Shown here piece by piece: positions 51,671 to 60,173 of a stretch of DNA of 64,000 nt. The position numbers were made by a program, and so were the translations under genes. Numbering within the stretch: position 1 is the stretch's first letter; every line of letters starts with the position of its first letter. A model generated the notes under the pieces. That model was not told where the DNA came from, searched no databases, and was given only the letters and a program-made list of their open reading frames with translations. This DNA is from Anaerolineae bacterium (GTDB lineage: Bacteria; Chloroflexota; Anaerolineae; Aggregatilineales; Phototrophicaceae): NCBI GenBank assembly GCA_022843745.1, contig JALHNB010000016.1, forward strand, positions 53,119-117,118. Direction: 5' to 3'.

Positions 51671-53980
51671 TTAACTGCTCCCCAACGCCGCAGCGTCTTC
51701 TTCCTGCGCAATCCGGCGGCCTTCCTCAACATTCACCTGTGTTAGCAAATATCCACCGACGATGAAAAATGCGATCAGCGCAAGAATCGCTGGACGACTG
51801 TTACCAAATGTCACCGCTGCGAATGCAAAAATCAGCGGACCAATAAACGCCGAGAACTTTTCCATCACCCCAAACAACCCGAAAAACTCGCCACTTTTCG
51901 AGGCTGGCGACATCGCGGCATAAAGGCTGCGGCTGAGTGCCTGACTGCCACCCTGTACAATCGCCACCATCCACGCCAGGAACCAGAACTCAATAGTCGA
52001 GTTGATGAAATAGCCCCAGATGGCGATCACACTGTAGATCACCAATGCCAGAATAATACTGCTCTTGGTATTCAATTGCTGCGCCAGATTCTCAAAAATC
52101 TTCCGACCCACCGTATACGCAAACACGAGGCCGATAAGCTGAACGGCGAAGACTATCCCAATGATGATTGGCAGGCTGCTTTCACTTACGGGCGCGAGGG
52201 CCTCGATTTGTCCGACAGAAATCACTGTATCCGTACTGGCTTCATTTTTCTGACCGCTGTTGACGAGCGAAAGTGTGTGTTCACCGGGTGCTGCCGCCGC
52301 AAAAGTCTCGATAACACCATAACGCGGTGTCTCGCTGTAAGCGTCAATCGTGACGGGTATGCTTGTGCCGTCCTCGCCCTCCTCCATCAACGGCTGACCG
52401 TCAAGCAGCACGTTCCAGATGCCGTGATCGGGGCCAATGCTGTACGCGACATTAACGCCTTGCCCATTAAACGGAAAATCAAGCTGTGCGTTCGGTTCAC
52501 CGCTGGCGGTATATGTTTCGTCTTTGTCCGTACCCAACTGTGCGGCAGGAATCACCTCATTCTCCCAAGTTCCCGTTAATTGCAACGCCGGGTCGCCAGC
52601 CAGATAAACACCTGAGCCGACTGAATCACCCACATTTTCATAAGGCGGCAGCAGAACGCCCGTCATATCTTGTGGCAAAATGTTCGCACCGAGAATGCCA
52701 ACCAACGGCAGCGCGATAATATTGAAGACGATAAAGGCCAAAAACAACGGACGACGACCATTATCCGCGCTCGGCAAACGCCCAAAAATGAGGCTGAATG
52801 GAATACCCACAAACTGCACCAGCAACAGCGCCAGAATCAACTCCGTGCTGCCAAACCCTAACTCCGCACCATAAATCGCGGCTACGCCAATAATCGTGCC
52901 AATCGCGTCGTTATAGATTAAAAAAGCAATCAAAAATTTGAATAATTCCCTGTAGCGACGAATATCTTTAATCGTTGCCCAGATACGCGCGAAACTGGCG
53001 GAAATAACCGTTTCGCCGGGTTCAAGCTTCTCGGTAGCCGAAGCAGGTTCGGGGACTTGCCGAAACAGGGGGATCGAAAACACCGCCCACCAGATCGCCA
53101 CACTGACAAATGACAGACGCGCCCCTGCTTCAAAACCAAGCTGAAAAATCATGACGACGTTAATCGCTAGCAGCAAACCGCCGCCCAGATAGCCCATGGC
53201 ATAGCCGCGAGTCGAAACCGAGTCCTGATCTTCTTCCCGCGCGATATGTGGCAGCAGTGCATCATAAAAGGTGTTCGCGCCTGTAAAGCCAACGCGCCCC
53301 ACAATGGCGATGATCGACGCGATCCACCAATCGCCTGTACCAACAAAAACCAGCGCCGCTGTTCCCAGGATGCCAATCCCGGCAAAGATCGCCAGAAATT
53401 GCTTTTTACCACGCATCACGTCCGAAACCGTGCCGAGAATAGGTGAGATAATCGCCGCAATAATCAGCGAAATACTTAAGCCCAGGCTCCAATAGGAGGT
53501 GGCGACGGCTTCACTCGGCAGGGTTGCTCCGGCCACCTGACTGTAATAGATCGGCAGCACCGCCGCCAATATCGTGGTCGCAAACGCCGAATTTGCCCAA
53601 TCGTAGAGCGTCCACGCGCGAATGCGACGTTTATATTCCCCCAGATCGGACGGATAAGGGATAGTACCTGTCATAAAACCCCCTGACGAATTGCGGATAT
53701 GACGCAGAATATAACGCAGTTTTGTTATCGGGGGGTTAAACGACTTTTTCGGAGCTTTGCGCCTTTTTTTGGTGAGCGAAATGCCGCGTGCGATGCGCGG
53801 GTCACGCCGGATCAAACCGAGTTCTTCAAGTTGGGTGAGAAAATTAATCACGCTGCTGCGGCTTACAAAGCAAACGGCTCCGATTTCACGGACATTGGGA
53901 GCATAGCCACGCTGGTCAATATAATCGCCAATAAAATCAAAAACTGCCTGGGTCGTCGGGTCATCCATCGCCGTTTCCAT
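51671..53980 (-). CDS. LexA-type DNA-binding domain fused to Atg22/UMF1-like MFS protein with beta-sandwich insert
   Basis: One continuous frame of 769 codons. Residues 5-70 match the LexA N-terminal winged helix (TTQAVFDFIGDYIDQRGYAP, then REIGAVCFVSRSSVINFLTQ and LEELGLIRRDP). Residues 71-102 are basic and cytoplasmic in character. Residues 103-769 are an MFS protein of the UMF1/Atg22 type (RAWTLYDWANSAFATTIL) with a soluble segment at about 435-600 that looks like a beta-sandwich (LDFPFNGQGVNVAYSIGPDH, FAAAAPGEHTLSLVN). A strong AGGGGG site lies ahead of Met103 (53674), so a shorter transporter without the HTH may also be made. No LexA protease domain is present. Confidence 0.85.
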   Translation of the reverse strand: METAMDDPTTQAVFDFIGDYIDQRGYAPNVREIGAVCFVSRSSVINFLTQLEELGLIRRDPRIARGISLTKKRRKAPKKSFNPPITKLRYILRHIRNSSGGFMTGTIPYPSDLGEYKRRIRAWTLYDWANSAFATTILAAVLPIYYSQVAGATLPSEAVATSYWSLGLSISLIIAAIISPILGTVSDVMRGKKQFLAIFAGIGILGTAALVFVGTGDWWIASIIAIVGRVGFTGANTFYDALLPHIAREEDQDSVSTRGYAMGYLGGGLLLAINVVMIFQLGFEAGARLSFVSVAIWWAVFSIPLFRQVPEPASATEKLEPGETVISASFARIWATIKDIRRYRELFKFLIAFLIYNDAIGTIIGVAAIYGAELGFGSTELILALLLVQFVGIPFSLIFGRLPSADNGRRPLFLAFIVFNIIALPLVGILGANILPQDMTGVLLPPYENVGDSVGSGVYLAGDPALQLTGTWENEVIPAAQLGTDKDETYTASGEPNAQLDFPFNGQGVNVAYSIGPDHGIWNVLLDGQPLMEEGEDGTSIPVTIDAYSETPRYGVIETFAAAAPGEHTLSLVNSGQKNEASTDTVISVGQIEALAPVSESSLPIIIGIVFAVQLIGLVFAYTVGRKIFENLAQQLNTKSSIILALVIYSVIAIWGYFINSTIEFWFLAWMVAIVQGGSQALSRSLYAAMSPASKSGEFFGLFGVMEKFSAFIGPLIFAFAAVTFGNSRPAILALIAFFIVGGYLLTQVNVEEGRRIAQEEDAAALGSS

Positions 53981-54064
53981 TACCGTGTAACAAAAAATTA
54001 ACCTGATGGAGAGCGTATACCCAATCGAACATTTTTTCTAGTGACAGAAATCGTTCGAGTTTGA

Positions 54065-55273
54065 TTAATTTTCGGTTGTCGGCGGCTGACCGATGTAGCG
54101 GGCGCGGGGGCGAATCATCTCCCCGGCCTGGTACTGTTCGATCACATGCCCGATCCAGCCAATGGTGCGCCCCAACGCGAATAAAGTCATCGCCGTACCG
54201 CGTGGCAGGCCAAGCGTATTCACCAGCACGACCAGCGCAAAGTCGATGTTGGCATAGGGGCCGTTCATCTCAAAGACGGCTTTTTCGATATTTTCCGCCA
54301 GCATGACAGTTTCCGCGTCAGGAAAAGAATCTTTCAGCATGTCGAGCAGTGTGCGTCCGCGTGGATCGCCATCAGGATAGAGATAATGTCCGAAGCCAGG
54401 AATTACCGCGCCCTCTTTGCGATAACTGGCTAAGGCAATCCTAATATTGCCATGCGCCCGAACATCCTGAAACAGTCGCTCGACCAATTCGGTATTACCG
54501 CCGTGTTTCGCACCCTTGAGCGCCGACAGCCCCGCGATTACCGCATCATAGGGCGTTGATTCTGCCGACGCTACGCACCGCGCCGTAAAAGCCGACACGT
54601 TCAATTCATGATCGGCACACAGGATAAGCGCAGCGTTGACGAGTTTCGCCGCTATCGGATCATCAGGTATCAGCGTTTCGACAATGCCCGCCGAGTCGCG
54701 ATCTCCGGCGATAGCGGTCATATAGCGCAAAATCCGCGCCCCTGTTTGCGCGATTTCTGGTGTGCTTCGACCATATGCGGCAAGATCATCGACAGCGATC
54801 AATGGCAAAAGCGCCTGGAATCGCTCAAATATCGTCAAATCCTGAAGGTATAGCAGAACAGCCTGGCAGCGAGGTGGCAGCGATGTTGAATCCAATAAAC
54901 CTGAAATTTCAGCGTCCAAATCACCGAGCCAGATGAGCGCCGCCACCTGCTCAACCGTGTGATTTCGAGCCAGCAGGGTCGCATCCAGTCCGCGATAATA
55001 CAGCTTGCCATCGGCGATCAACGTAATAGCAGAATCCAGCAGCGCTGCGCCGAAATGCAGCGCAGTTTCCGTGATTTTTTCAGGATTCCGCCGCTGATCC
55101 TTACGATCTTTGAGCCGATGTATATCTTCGGCGTTATAGCGTCGATTGCGTTTGCTGCCACCTACGGCCTCAGACCGGATCATGCCCCGGCTAACATAAG
55201 CGTAAAGAGTCGCCAGATTCACGCCGAGAATGTCAGATGCGTCCTGCGCACTCAGGTATTTTGAATCGCCCAT
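54065..55273 (-). CDS. HTH-citrate synthase fusion
   Basis: A 402-residue protein with an excisionase/MerR-like helix-turn-helix at residues 5-55 (LSAQDASDILGVNLATLYAYVS, then IRSEAVGGSKRNRRYNAEDI) joined to a full citrate synthase domain. The three catalytic blocks remain: GAKHGGN, GFGHYLYPDGDPRG and NIDFALV with His, His and Asp. The second block departs from the usual GFGHRVYK. Such fusions are known in several phyla but poorly understood. It is divergent from the citrate synthase at 55392, with a palindrome at 55297-55318 between them, suggesting an autorepressor or metabolite-sensing regulator as well as or instead of an enzyme. Confidence 0.92.
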   Translation of the reverse strand: MGDSKYLSAQDASDILGVNLATLYAYVSRGMIRSEAVGGSKRNRRYNAEDIHRLKDRKDQRRNPEKITETALHFGAALLDSAITLIADGKLYYRGLDATLLARNHTVEQVAALIWLGDLDAEISGLLDSTSLPPRCQAVLLYLQDLTIFERFQALLPLIAVDDLAAYGRSTPEIAQTGARILRYMTAIAGDRDSAGIVETLIPDDPIAAKLVNAALILCADHELNVSAFTARCVASAESTPYDAVIAGLSALKGAKHGGNTELVERLFQDVRAHGNIRIALASYRKEGAVIPGFGHYLYPDGDPRGRTLLDMLKDSFPDAETVMLAENIEKAVFEMNGPYANIDFALVVLVNTLGLPRGTAMTLFALGRTIGWIGHVIEQYQAGEMIRPRARYIGQPPTTEN

Positions 55274-55296
55274 TTTGATCCCTCAAACCGCACAAT

Positions 55297-55318
55297 ATAT
55301 TGATTTTTCAATCAATAT
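55297..55318. promoter_or_regulatory. Palindromic operator between two citrate synthase genes
   Basis: ATATTGAT and ATCAATAT flank a 6-base centre (TTTTCA), an exact 8-6-8 dyad. It touches the -35 element of the rightward promoter (TTGACA at 55318-55323) and would lie within the leftward promoter region too. The HTH-citrate synthase encoded on the left is the obvious candidate to bind here. Confidence 0.65.
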
Positions 55319-55346
55319 TGACAATATATATGCACAGATTTATGAT
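55318..55346 (+). promoter_or_regulatory. Promoter of the citrate synthase gene
   Basis: TTGACA (55318-55323), exactly 17 bases, TATGAT (55341-55346), 45 bases ahead of the citrate synthase ATG at 55392. Its -35 overlaps the last base of the palindrome at 55297-55318. Confidence 0.75.
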
Positions 55347-55391
55347 ACGTCAAGATGTTCAAGAAATCGAATCACGCAAGGAAAAAAGCTC

Positions 55392-56528
55392 ATGAATGCA
55401 ACCTTTAGTCCCGGACTCGAAGGCGTTGTCGCCGCGCAAACCCGCTTGAGCAGCGTGGACGGACTCGCTGGTGAATTGATTATCGCCGGATTCCCGCTGG
55501 AAGAACTAGCCGACAAAGCGACATTTGAAGAAACGGTCTATCTCCTGTGGAACGATGCCCTGCCGAATGCCAAACAACTCGCGGATTTTAAGTCAAATCT
55601 GGCTGCTTATCGCGCCATTCCGTCGATTACGTTGGACGTGCTGCGCGAAGCCGCGAAACAGCGCCTCGATGTGATGGATGCCTTACGCATGGCCGCCAGC
55701 ACCATCAGCCTGAATTTGTCGGGCGAAACTGACGACGATCTGCGCGATGCCTATGCGCTCGTCGCCAGCTTCCCGACGATTGTCGCAGCATATTGGCGCT
55801 TGCTGAATGGTCAGCAGCCGCTTGAACCACGTGCCAATCTCAGCCACGCCGCCAATTATTTGTACATGCTCACGGGCGAAACACCAACGCCGGAACGTGT
55901 GCGTGGGCTGGAAACATATCTGAACACCGTCACCGATCATGGCCTGAACGCCTCAACTTTCACCGCGCGGGTGATTATTTCAACGGGTTCTGATCTTGTT
56001 TCGGCGGTGGTCGGCGCGGTTGGCGCACTCAAGGGGCCATTGCATGGTGGCGCACCTGGCCCAGCGCTGGATATGGTCTTTGAAATTGGCGAGGCCACAA
56101 ACGCCGAACCCTATTTACGCGCAAAACTCGGACGTGGCGAACTGCTGATGGGCTTCGGCCATCGCGTTTACAAAGTGCGCGACCCCCGCGCGGATGTGCT
56201 GGCACAGGCGGCGGAAAAATTATTCACGTCCGGCGGTGATATGGCGCTCTACGAACTGGTGCAGCACGTCGAAAAAACGGCGGTGCGTTTGCTGGAAGAA
56301 TACAAGCCGGGTCGCAAGCTGCAAACCAATGTCGAATTCTACACGGCGCTCTTGCTGCACGGCCTGGGTCTGCCGACAGATTTATTCAGCCCGACTTTTG
56401 CCATCAGCCGCGCGGCAGGCTGGATCGCGCACTGTTTCGAGCAGCAGTCCGCGAATCGCATCATTCGCCCGCAGTCGGTCTACACAGGCACGAAAGATCG
56501 TCAGTGGGTGGCGGTTGAGAAGCGATAA
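55392..56528 (+). CDS. gltA: Citrate synthase
   Basis: Condenses oxaloacetate and acetyl-CoA in the TCA cycle. The 378-residue protein begins FSPGLEGVVAAQTRLSSVDG and shows LKGPLHGGAPG, MGFGHRVYKVRDPRAD and NVEFYTALLLHGLGLP; the last is the catalytic acid position, Glu instead of the Asp of E. coli, as found in a subgroup that also contains 2-methylcitrate synthases. The C-terminus ends NRIIRPQSVYTG. The ATG at 55392 is chosen over an upstream ATG that would overlap the HTH-citrate synthase gene. A factor-independent terminator follows at 56552. Confidence 0.92.
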   Translation: MNATFSPGLEGVVAAQTRLSSVDGLAGELIIAGFPLEELADKATFEETVYLLWNDALPNAKQLADFKSNLAAYRAIPSITLDVLREAAKQRLDVMDALRMAASTISLNLSGETDDDLRDAYALVASFPTIVAAYWRLLNGQQPLEPRANLSHAANYLYMLTGETPTPERVRGLETYLNTVTDHGLNASTFTARVIISTGSDLVSAVVGAVGALKGPLHGGAPGPALDMVFEIGEATNAEPYLRAKLGRGELLMGFGHRVYKVRDPRADVLAQAAEKLFTSGGDMALYELVQHVEKTAVRLLEEYKPGRKLQTNVEFYTALLLHGLGLPTDLFSPTFAISRAAGWIAHCFEQQSANRIIRPQSVYTGTKDRQWVAVEKR

Positions 56529-56551
56529 AGAACGGATTCTGGCGCTGTAGG

Positions 56552-56574
56552 GGCGCACGGCGGTGCGCCTTTTT
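56552..56574 (+). terminator. Intrinsic terminator after gltA
   Basis: GGCGCAC and GTGCGCC form a 7-base stem around GGCG, followed directly by TTTTT. The sequence just ahead (CTGTAGG) gives it the look of a member of the GTAGGGGCGCA palindrome group that has acquired a terminator role. It ends the citrate synthase transcript 24 bases after the stop. Confidence 0.8.
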
Positions 56575-56598
56575 GATTTAGAAATCCAGAAGCAGTTT

Positions 56599-56856
56599 CT
56601 ATTTGTGAGAAGTCTTGTCGTATTCCAAATAGGCTTCCAGAATAGTGAAAATATCATTCGCACTTTGCTCTATGCTATTCAAAAATTGCTCTTGTTCCTC
56701 ATCAGTCAACTTTCCACTTTCATGTTTCATATAAGCAGCGTTGGAGACAATTATGCTTGCTCGATTCCTCAAGTCATGCGCCAAATGACCAGCGATTTCG
56801 GAGGCAGAAATTTTCGACAACGACACCAAATAGTTTTCTTTAGAAAAATTTGTCAA
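56599..56856 (-). CDS. Isolated histidine-kinase DHp-like protein
   Basis: An 85-residue protein whose centre reads AGHLAHDLRNRASIIVSNAAYM, a typical H-box of sensor kinase dimerisation domains, followed by a second helix LNSIEQSANDIFTILEAYLEY. There is no ATP-binding domain. It starts at TTG 56856, directly after an in-frame stop; the ribosome site is poor (GGAG 12 bases upstream). It could be a fragment of a broken histidine kinase or a stand-alone phosphotransfer-type domain. It lies 33 bases downstream of the UGT gene. Confidence 0.5.
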   Translation of the reverse strand: MTNFSKENYLVSLSKISASEIAGHLAHDLRNRASIIVSNAAYMKHESGKLTDEEQEQFLNSIEQSANDIFTILEAYLEYDKTSHK

Positions 56857-56889
56857 TTAGGTTCGCTCCATAGTGAAGTTCTAGCCGTC

Positions 56890-58212
56890 TCAAATCCTAG
56901 ATTCTGTCAGCGTCTTCCAATTCACAGCCTTCAAGTTCAGCACAGGTTGCCGTGTCGCCACCAGCTTTTCGATCAGCGCGACGGCCTCGACAGCAGCATC
57001 CTGTTTGGCGAATTCGGCCTTCATCTGTTCAGCATTCGCCTTGTAACGCCCATCGCTCAGAATCGTTTTGACGGCGTTCCGAACCTGCTCTGGCGTGGGT
57101 CGATTAGTCTTGAGGTTGATGCCCACGCCTGTGTATGCCGCCCGATTGCCAACTTCCGGCTTATCCTCAGTGTTGCCCGCGCAGATCACCGGAACACCCT
57201 GCGCCAGCGCAAACGTGACTCCACCATAGCCACCGTTGGTTATCATAACATCGACATGCGGCATCAACTGATCAAACGGGATAAATTTTTCCATCCGAAC
57301 ATTCGACGGCACAGGCAGTTTCAACGCTGCCGGATCAGCTGTCGCCACCACCAGAACATCCTCGTTAGCAAGCGCCTGAAGCGTCGGCGCGATCAATTCA
57401 TCGAACTGCGTGGCAACCGTACCCTGTGTCACCAGCGCAACTGGCTTGGAGGTATTCACAATATCATCCCACCATGCGGGAGTCTGGAAATTGCCTTTTA
57501 ATTCTGGCAGCAGCGGCCCGATGAAATGTACACTGTCCGGCAAATCGGTGCGCGGATACTCAAACGCGGCGACAGTCGGTTGCAGATAGAGCATGGGCGA
57601 AAACATTGGCGCAAAAGGCTGCGGCGGCAGGCCGACTTTTGCCAGATGCTCGTACAAAAATGCGTTGACATCGCGAAAAATAACATTCGTCGCTATAAAC
57701 GATAACATCTGATTTTTGAGCTTGCCGATCAGCGAATAATCCGGCATCATGCCTAGCCCGAACGGTGGCACATCCTTGCTGGGAAGCCCCAATACGCTGA
57801 TGTTGAAAACCGCCCACAGGGGGATTTCCCCCTTTTGGTAAAGCACCATCGCACCCGTAAAAGCGGGGTCAGACAGCACCACATCCGGCTTCCAGGTTTT
57901 AAATAAATCGCGCAGGTCTTCTGTTTCTCCCACGATCTGCTCAATAAAAACGTGTTTAAAGTCGAACTTGATTTGGTTCAAACTCGCCAGTTTCGCACGC
58001 TCAGGGAAAGCCAAAGTCAGATTAGCATCGTCGTAGTCATACGCGCGGGTCATCGGGACATATTGTGCGCCCGCTGCTCCAATCTTTGCCTTGAACTTCG
58101 CGCCCGTATAAAAGCGAACGGTATGACCGCTTTGCGCCAGCTTTCGGGCGATCACCAGCGCCGGGTTGATATGGCCTGTGATGGGATGTGTGCAAATCAG
58201 GATGCTTGCCAT
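56890..58212 (-). CDS. UGT-type glycosyltransferase (MGT/MurG superfamily)
   Basis: A 440-residue GT1-family enzyme. The N-terminal domain begins ASILICTHPITGHINPALVIARKL, and the C-terminal nucleotide-sugar domain has ALVTQGTVATQFDELIAPTL and DVMITNGGYGGVTFALAQGVPVIC with NTEDKPEVGNRAAYTGVGI. This pattern belongs to macrolide and sterol-type glycosyltransferases, so a lipid or secondary metabolite is probably the acceptor. The ATG at 58212 has AGGAG 9 bases upstream; the one at 58221 lies directly against that site. It is distinct from the CruG-like GT2 elsewhere in the window, and no carotenoid link is implied. Confidence 0.9.
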   Translation of the reverse strand: MASILICTHPITGHINPALVIARKLAQSGHTVRFYTGAKFKAKIGAAGAQYVPMTRAYDYDDANLTLAFPERAKLASLNQIKFDFKHVFIEQIVGETEDLRDLFKTWKPDVVLSDPAFTGAMVLYQKGEIPLWAVFNISVLGLPSKDVPPFGLGMMPDYSLIGKLKNQMLSFIATNVIFRDVNAFLYEHLAKVGLPPQPFAPMFSPMLYLQPTVAAFEYPRTDLPDSVHFIGPLLPELKGNFQTPAWWDDIVNTSKPVALVTQGTVATQFDELIAPTLQALANEDVLVVATADPAALKLPVPSNVRMEKFIPFDQLMPHVDVMITNGGYGGVTFALAQGVPVICAGNTEDKPEVGNRAAYTGVGINLKTNRPTPEQVRNAVKTILSDGRYKANAEQMKAEFAKQDAAVEAVALIEKLVATRQPVLNLKAVNWKTLTESRI

Positions 58213-58348
58213 TGAAACCATCTCCTTTAGGCATGAATTATGATTCAGTAATTTTGAGATGTTTTCAGGATACAACAAATTGAGCAGTCATCAACAGGTC
58301 AATGACTGCTCAATTTTTGCTCAGTTTTCAGTCAGATAATTGTTGTTC

Positions 58349-59866
58349 TTACTTCCCCCACCCTCGCACGAAATCGGCCAGCAGCCGTGCGCCAAAACCC
58401 GTCGCGCCTTTTGACGGCACATAGGGGTTATCGCTGGAACCGCTGAGGCTGTCGATTCCGGCTAATCCGGCCATATCAATGTGCGCCCAGGCAGGATAAT
58501 CGACAAAATGCTTGAGGAAAATGGCTGCCGTCGCCGCGCCGCCGAAACGCCCACCTGTGTTTTTGATGTCTGCCGCCTGTGATTCGATCTGCTTGTCGTA
58601 TTCAGGGAACAGCGGAAGCGGCCAGAGTTTCTCAGTTGTCCGGCTGGCAGCTCCCATCAGCGCATCCGTCAGCTTATCATCGGTGCTGAACACACCCGCC
58701 GCAACCGTGCCGAGCGCCACCACACATGCGCCTGTCAACGTAGCAATATCAACCACCGCCGCAGGTTTGTAGCGCGAGGCGAATACCAGCGCATCCGCCA
58801 GGATCAGCCGTCCCTCGGCATCGGTGCTGATAACCTCAATCGTCACGCCGTTGCTGGCACGCAGCACTTCCTGCGGACGGAAGGCATTGCCGCTAATCAT
58901 GTTGTCCGTAGCGGGGATTAGACCCACCACGTGCAGCGGCAGCTTGAGCGCACCGATAATCCGCATCGCGCCGATCACCGCGCCACCGCCCGCCATATCC
59001 GCCTTCATGCCGACCATGCCATCGCTCGTTTTGATACTGTAGCCGCCAGTATCAAATGTTACGCCCTTGCCGATCAACACAATGGTGTCAAGTTCCTCGG
59101 CTTTATCGGCGTTATGCTCCATGATGATAAATCGCGGCGGCGTATCGCTGCCCTGCGCCACACCCAGCAGTGCGCCCATTCCCAGCGCTTCAATCTGCTT
59201 TTTTTTCAAGACCTCAATTTTCAGGCCAACCGCTTCTGCAACCTCACCTGCCACTTGTGCCATGTACGCCGGATCGCAAACATTCGGCGGCAAATTGACC
59301 AGATCGCGCGTCAGCTTGACACCTTCAGCAATCGCCAGGCCCGCGTCAATGCCCTGCTGTGCAGCGGATACATCCTTCTTGTTCGAAACAATGATGTCGA
59401 GCGATTTGGGGAATACTTCCGGCGGCGCTTCCTTTTTCTGTCCGGTGTAGTTGTAAATTGCCAGCAGGCTGCCCTCGGTGATCGCCTCAGCGGAGGTGTC
59501 AATCGCCAACCCGCCTGCTCCCGCGCCATGCAAAATCGTCACGACTTTCGCAGCCTTAAGGTCGCCCGCTTTTTTGATCGCATGAGCCGCAGCCCGCCGC
59601 ACCGAATCCGCCTTAAAATCCTCTTGTTTACCCAGGCCGACCAGAATCACCCGTTTCGCCGGAACTACGCCGCGCGGATACAACACGGCAACCTGACCAG
59701 CCTTGCCGATAAAATCACCGCTGTCGATGACTTCGCTGATCGCGCCCTTGAGCGCATCGTCAACCGCTTTGGTCGCGCCGTCGGGGTGGGCATCCTGAAA
59801 CAGATTCACGATAATGACATCGGCCTCAATCGTTTGAATCTGGCCGGAAATAACCTTCACATCCAT
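58349..59866 (-). CDS. pepA: Leucyl aminopeptidase, M17 family
   Basis: A 505-residue cytosolic di-zinc aminopeptidase that removes N-terminal residues from peptides. The M17 catalytic domain has VLIGKGVTFDTGGYSIKTSDGM, KADMAGGGAVIGAM and the signature STDAEGRLILADALVFAS (normally NTDAEGR, so one conservative change). ATG at 59866 follows GGAGG at 6 bases; it begins DVKVISGQIQTIEAD. A roughly 170-residue N-terminal domain precedes the catalytic core. PepA-type proteins sometimes bind DNA; nothing here tells. Confidence 0.95.
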   Translation of the reverse strand: MDVKVISGQIQTIEADVIIVNLFQDAHPDGATKAVDDALKGAISEVIDSGDFIGKAGQVAVLYPRGVVPAKRVILVGLGKQEDFKADSVRRAAAHAIKKAGDLKAAKVVTILHGAGAGGLAIDTSAEAITEGSLLAIYNYTGQKKEAPPEVFPKSLDIIVSNKKDVSAAQQGIDAGLAIAEGVKLTRDLVNLPPNVCDPAYMAQVAGEVAEAVGLKIEVLKKKQIEALGMGALLGVAQGSDTPPRFIIMEHNADKAEELDTIVLIGKGVTFDTGGYSIKTSDGMVGMKADMAGGGAVIGAMRIIGALKLPLHVVGLIPATDNMISGNAFRPQEVLRASNGVTIEVISTDAEGRLILADALVFASRYKPAAVVDIATLTGACVVALGTVAAGVFSTDDKLTDALMGAASRTTEKLWPLPLFPEYDKQIESQAADIKNTGGRFGGAATAAIFLKHFVDYPAWAHIDMAGLAGIDSLSGSSDNPYVPSKGATGFGARLLADFVRGWGK

Positions 59867-60173
59867 AGGAATCCTCCACAGCATTCAAAATTATTTGACT
59901 CGATTGTACCGCATGGCTTCAGAACCATGTTGGACTAATTTTCGGTGTGAAATTTGGAGATTTTTACCAGAAACGCAACGGCGCCAGGTAGACTAGCGCC
60001 GCTGCACAGGAGGAAAGATGATCATGGAGTATTATCGCAAACAGCATGTTGTTTGTACTTTTATCCTATAGCAATCGTCAGAATTAAAGCGTTGAGAATT
60101 ATGAACTTTTCATGAATAATGATCGCGCTACAAAATTGGCTCATTTGGCCTGAATATATCCAAAGGAATTTAT
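59867..60173. other. Intergenic region without recognised genes
   Basis: About 307 bases between the divergent pepA and GH127 genes. I see no ORF of note, no tRNA and no strong repeat; AT-rich stretches around 60050-60150 could hold promoters, but I cannot call a pair of hexamers with confidence. Confidence 0.6.

Noticed and set aside
58931-59938. 335-codon ORF opposite pepA
   Set aside because: PepA is intact on the minus strand; the antisense product has no family features.
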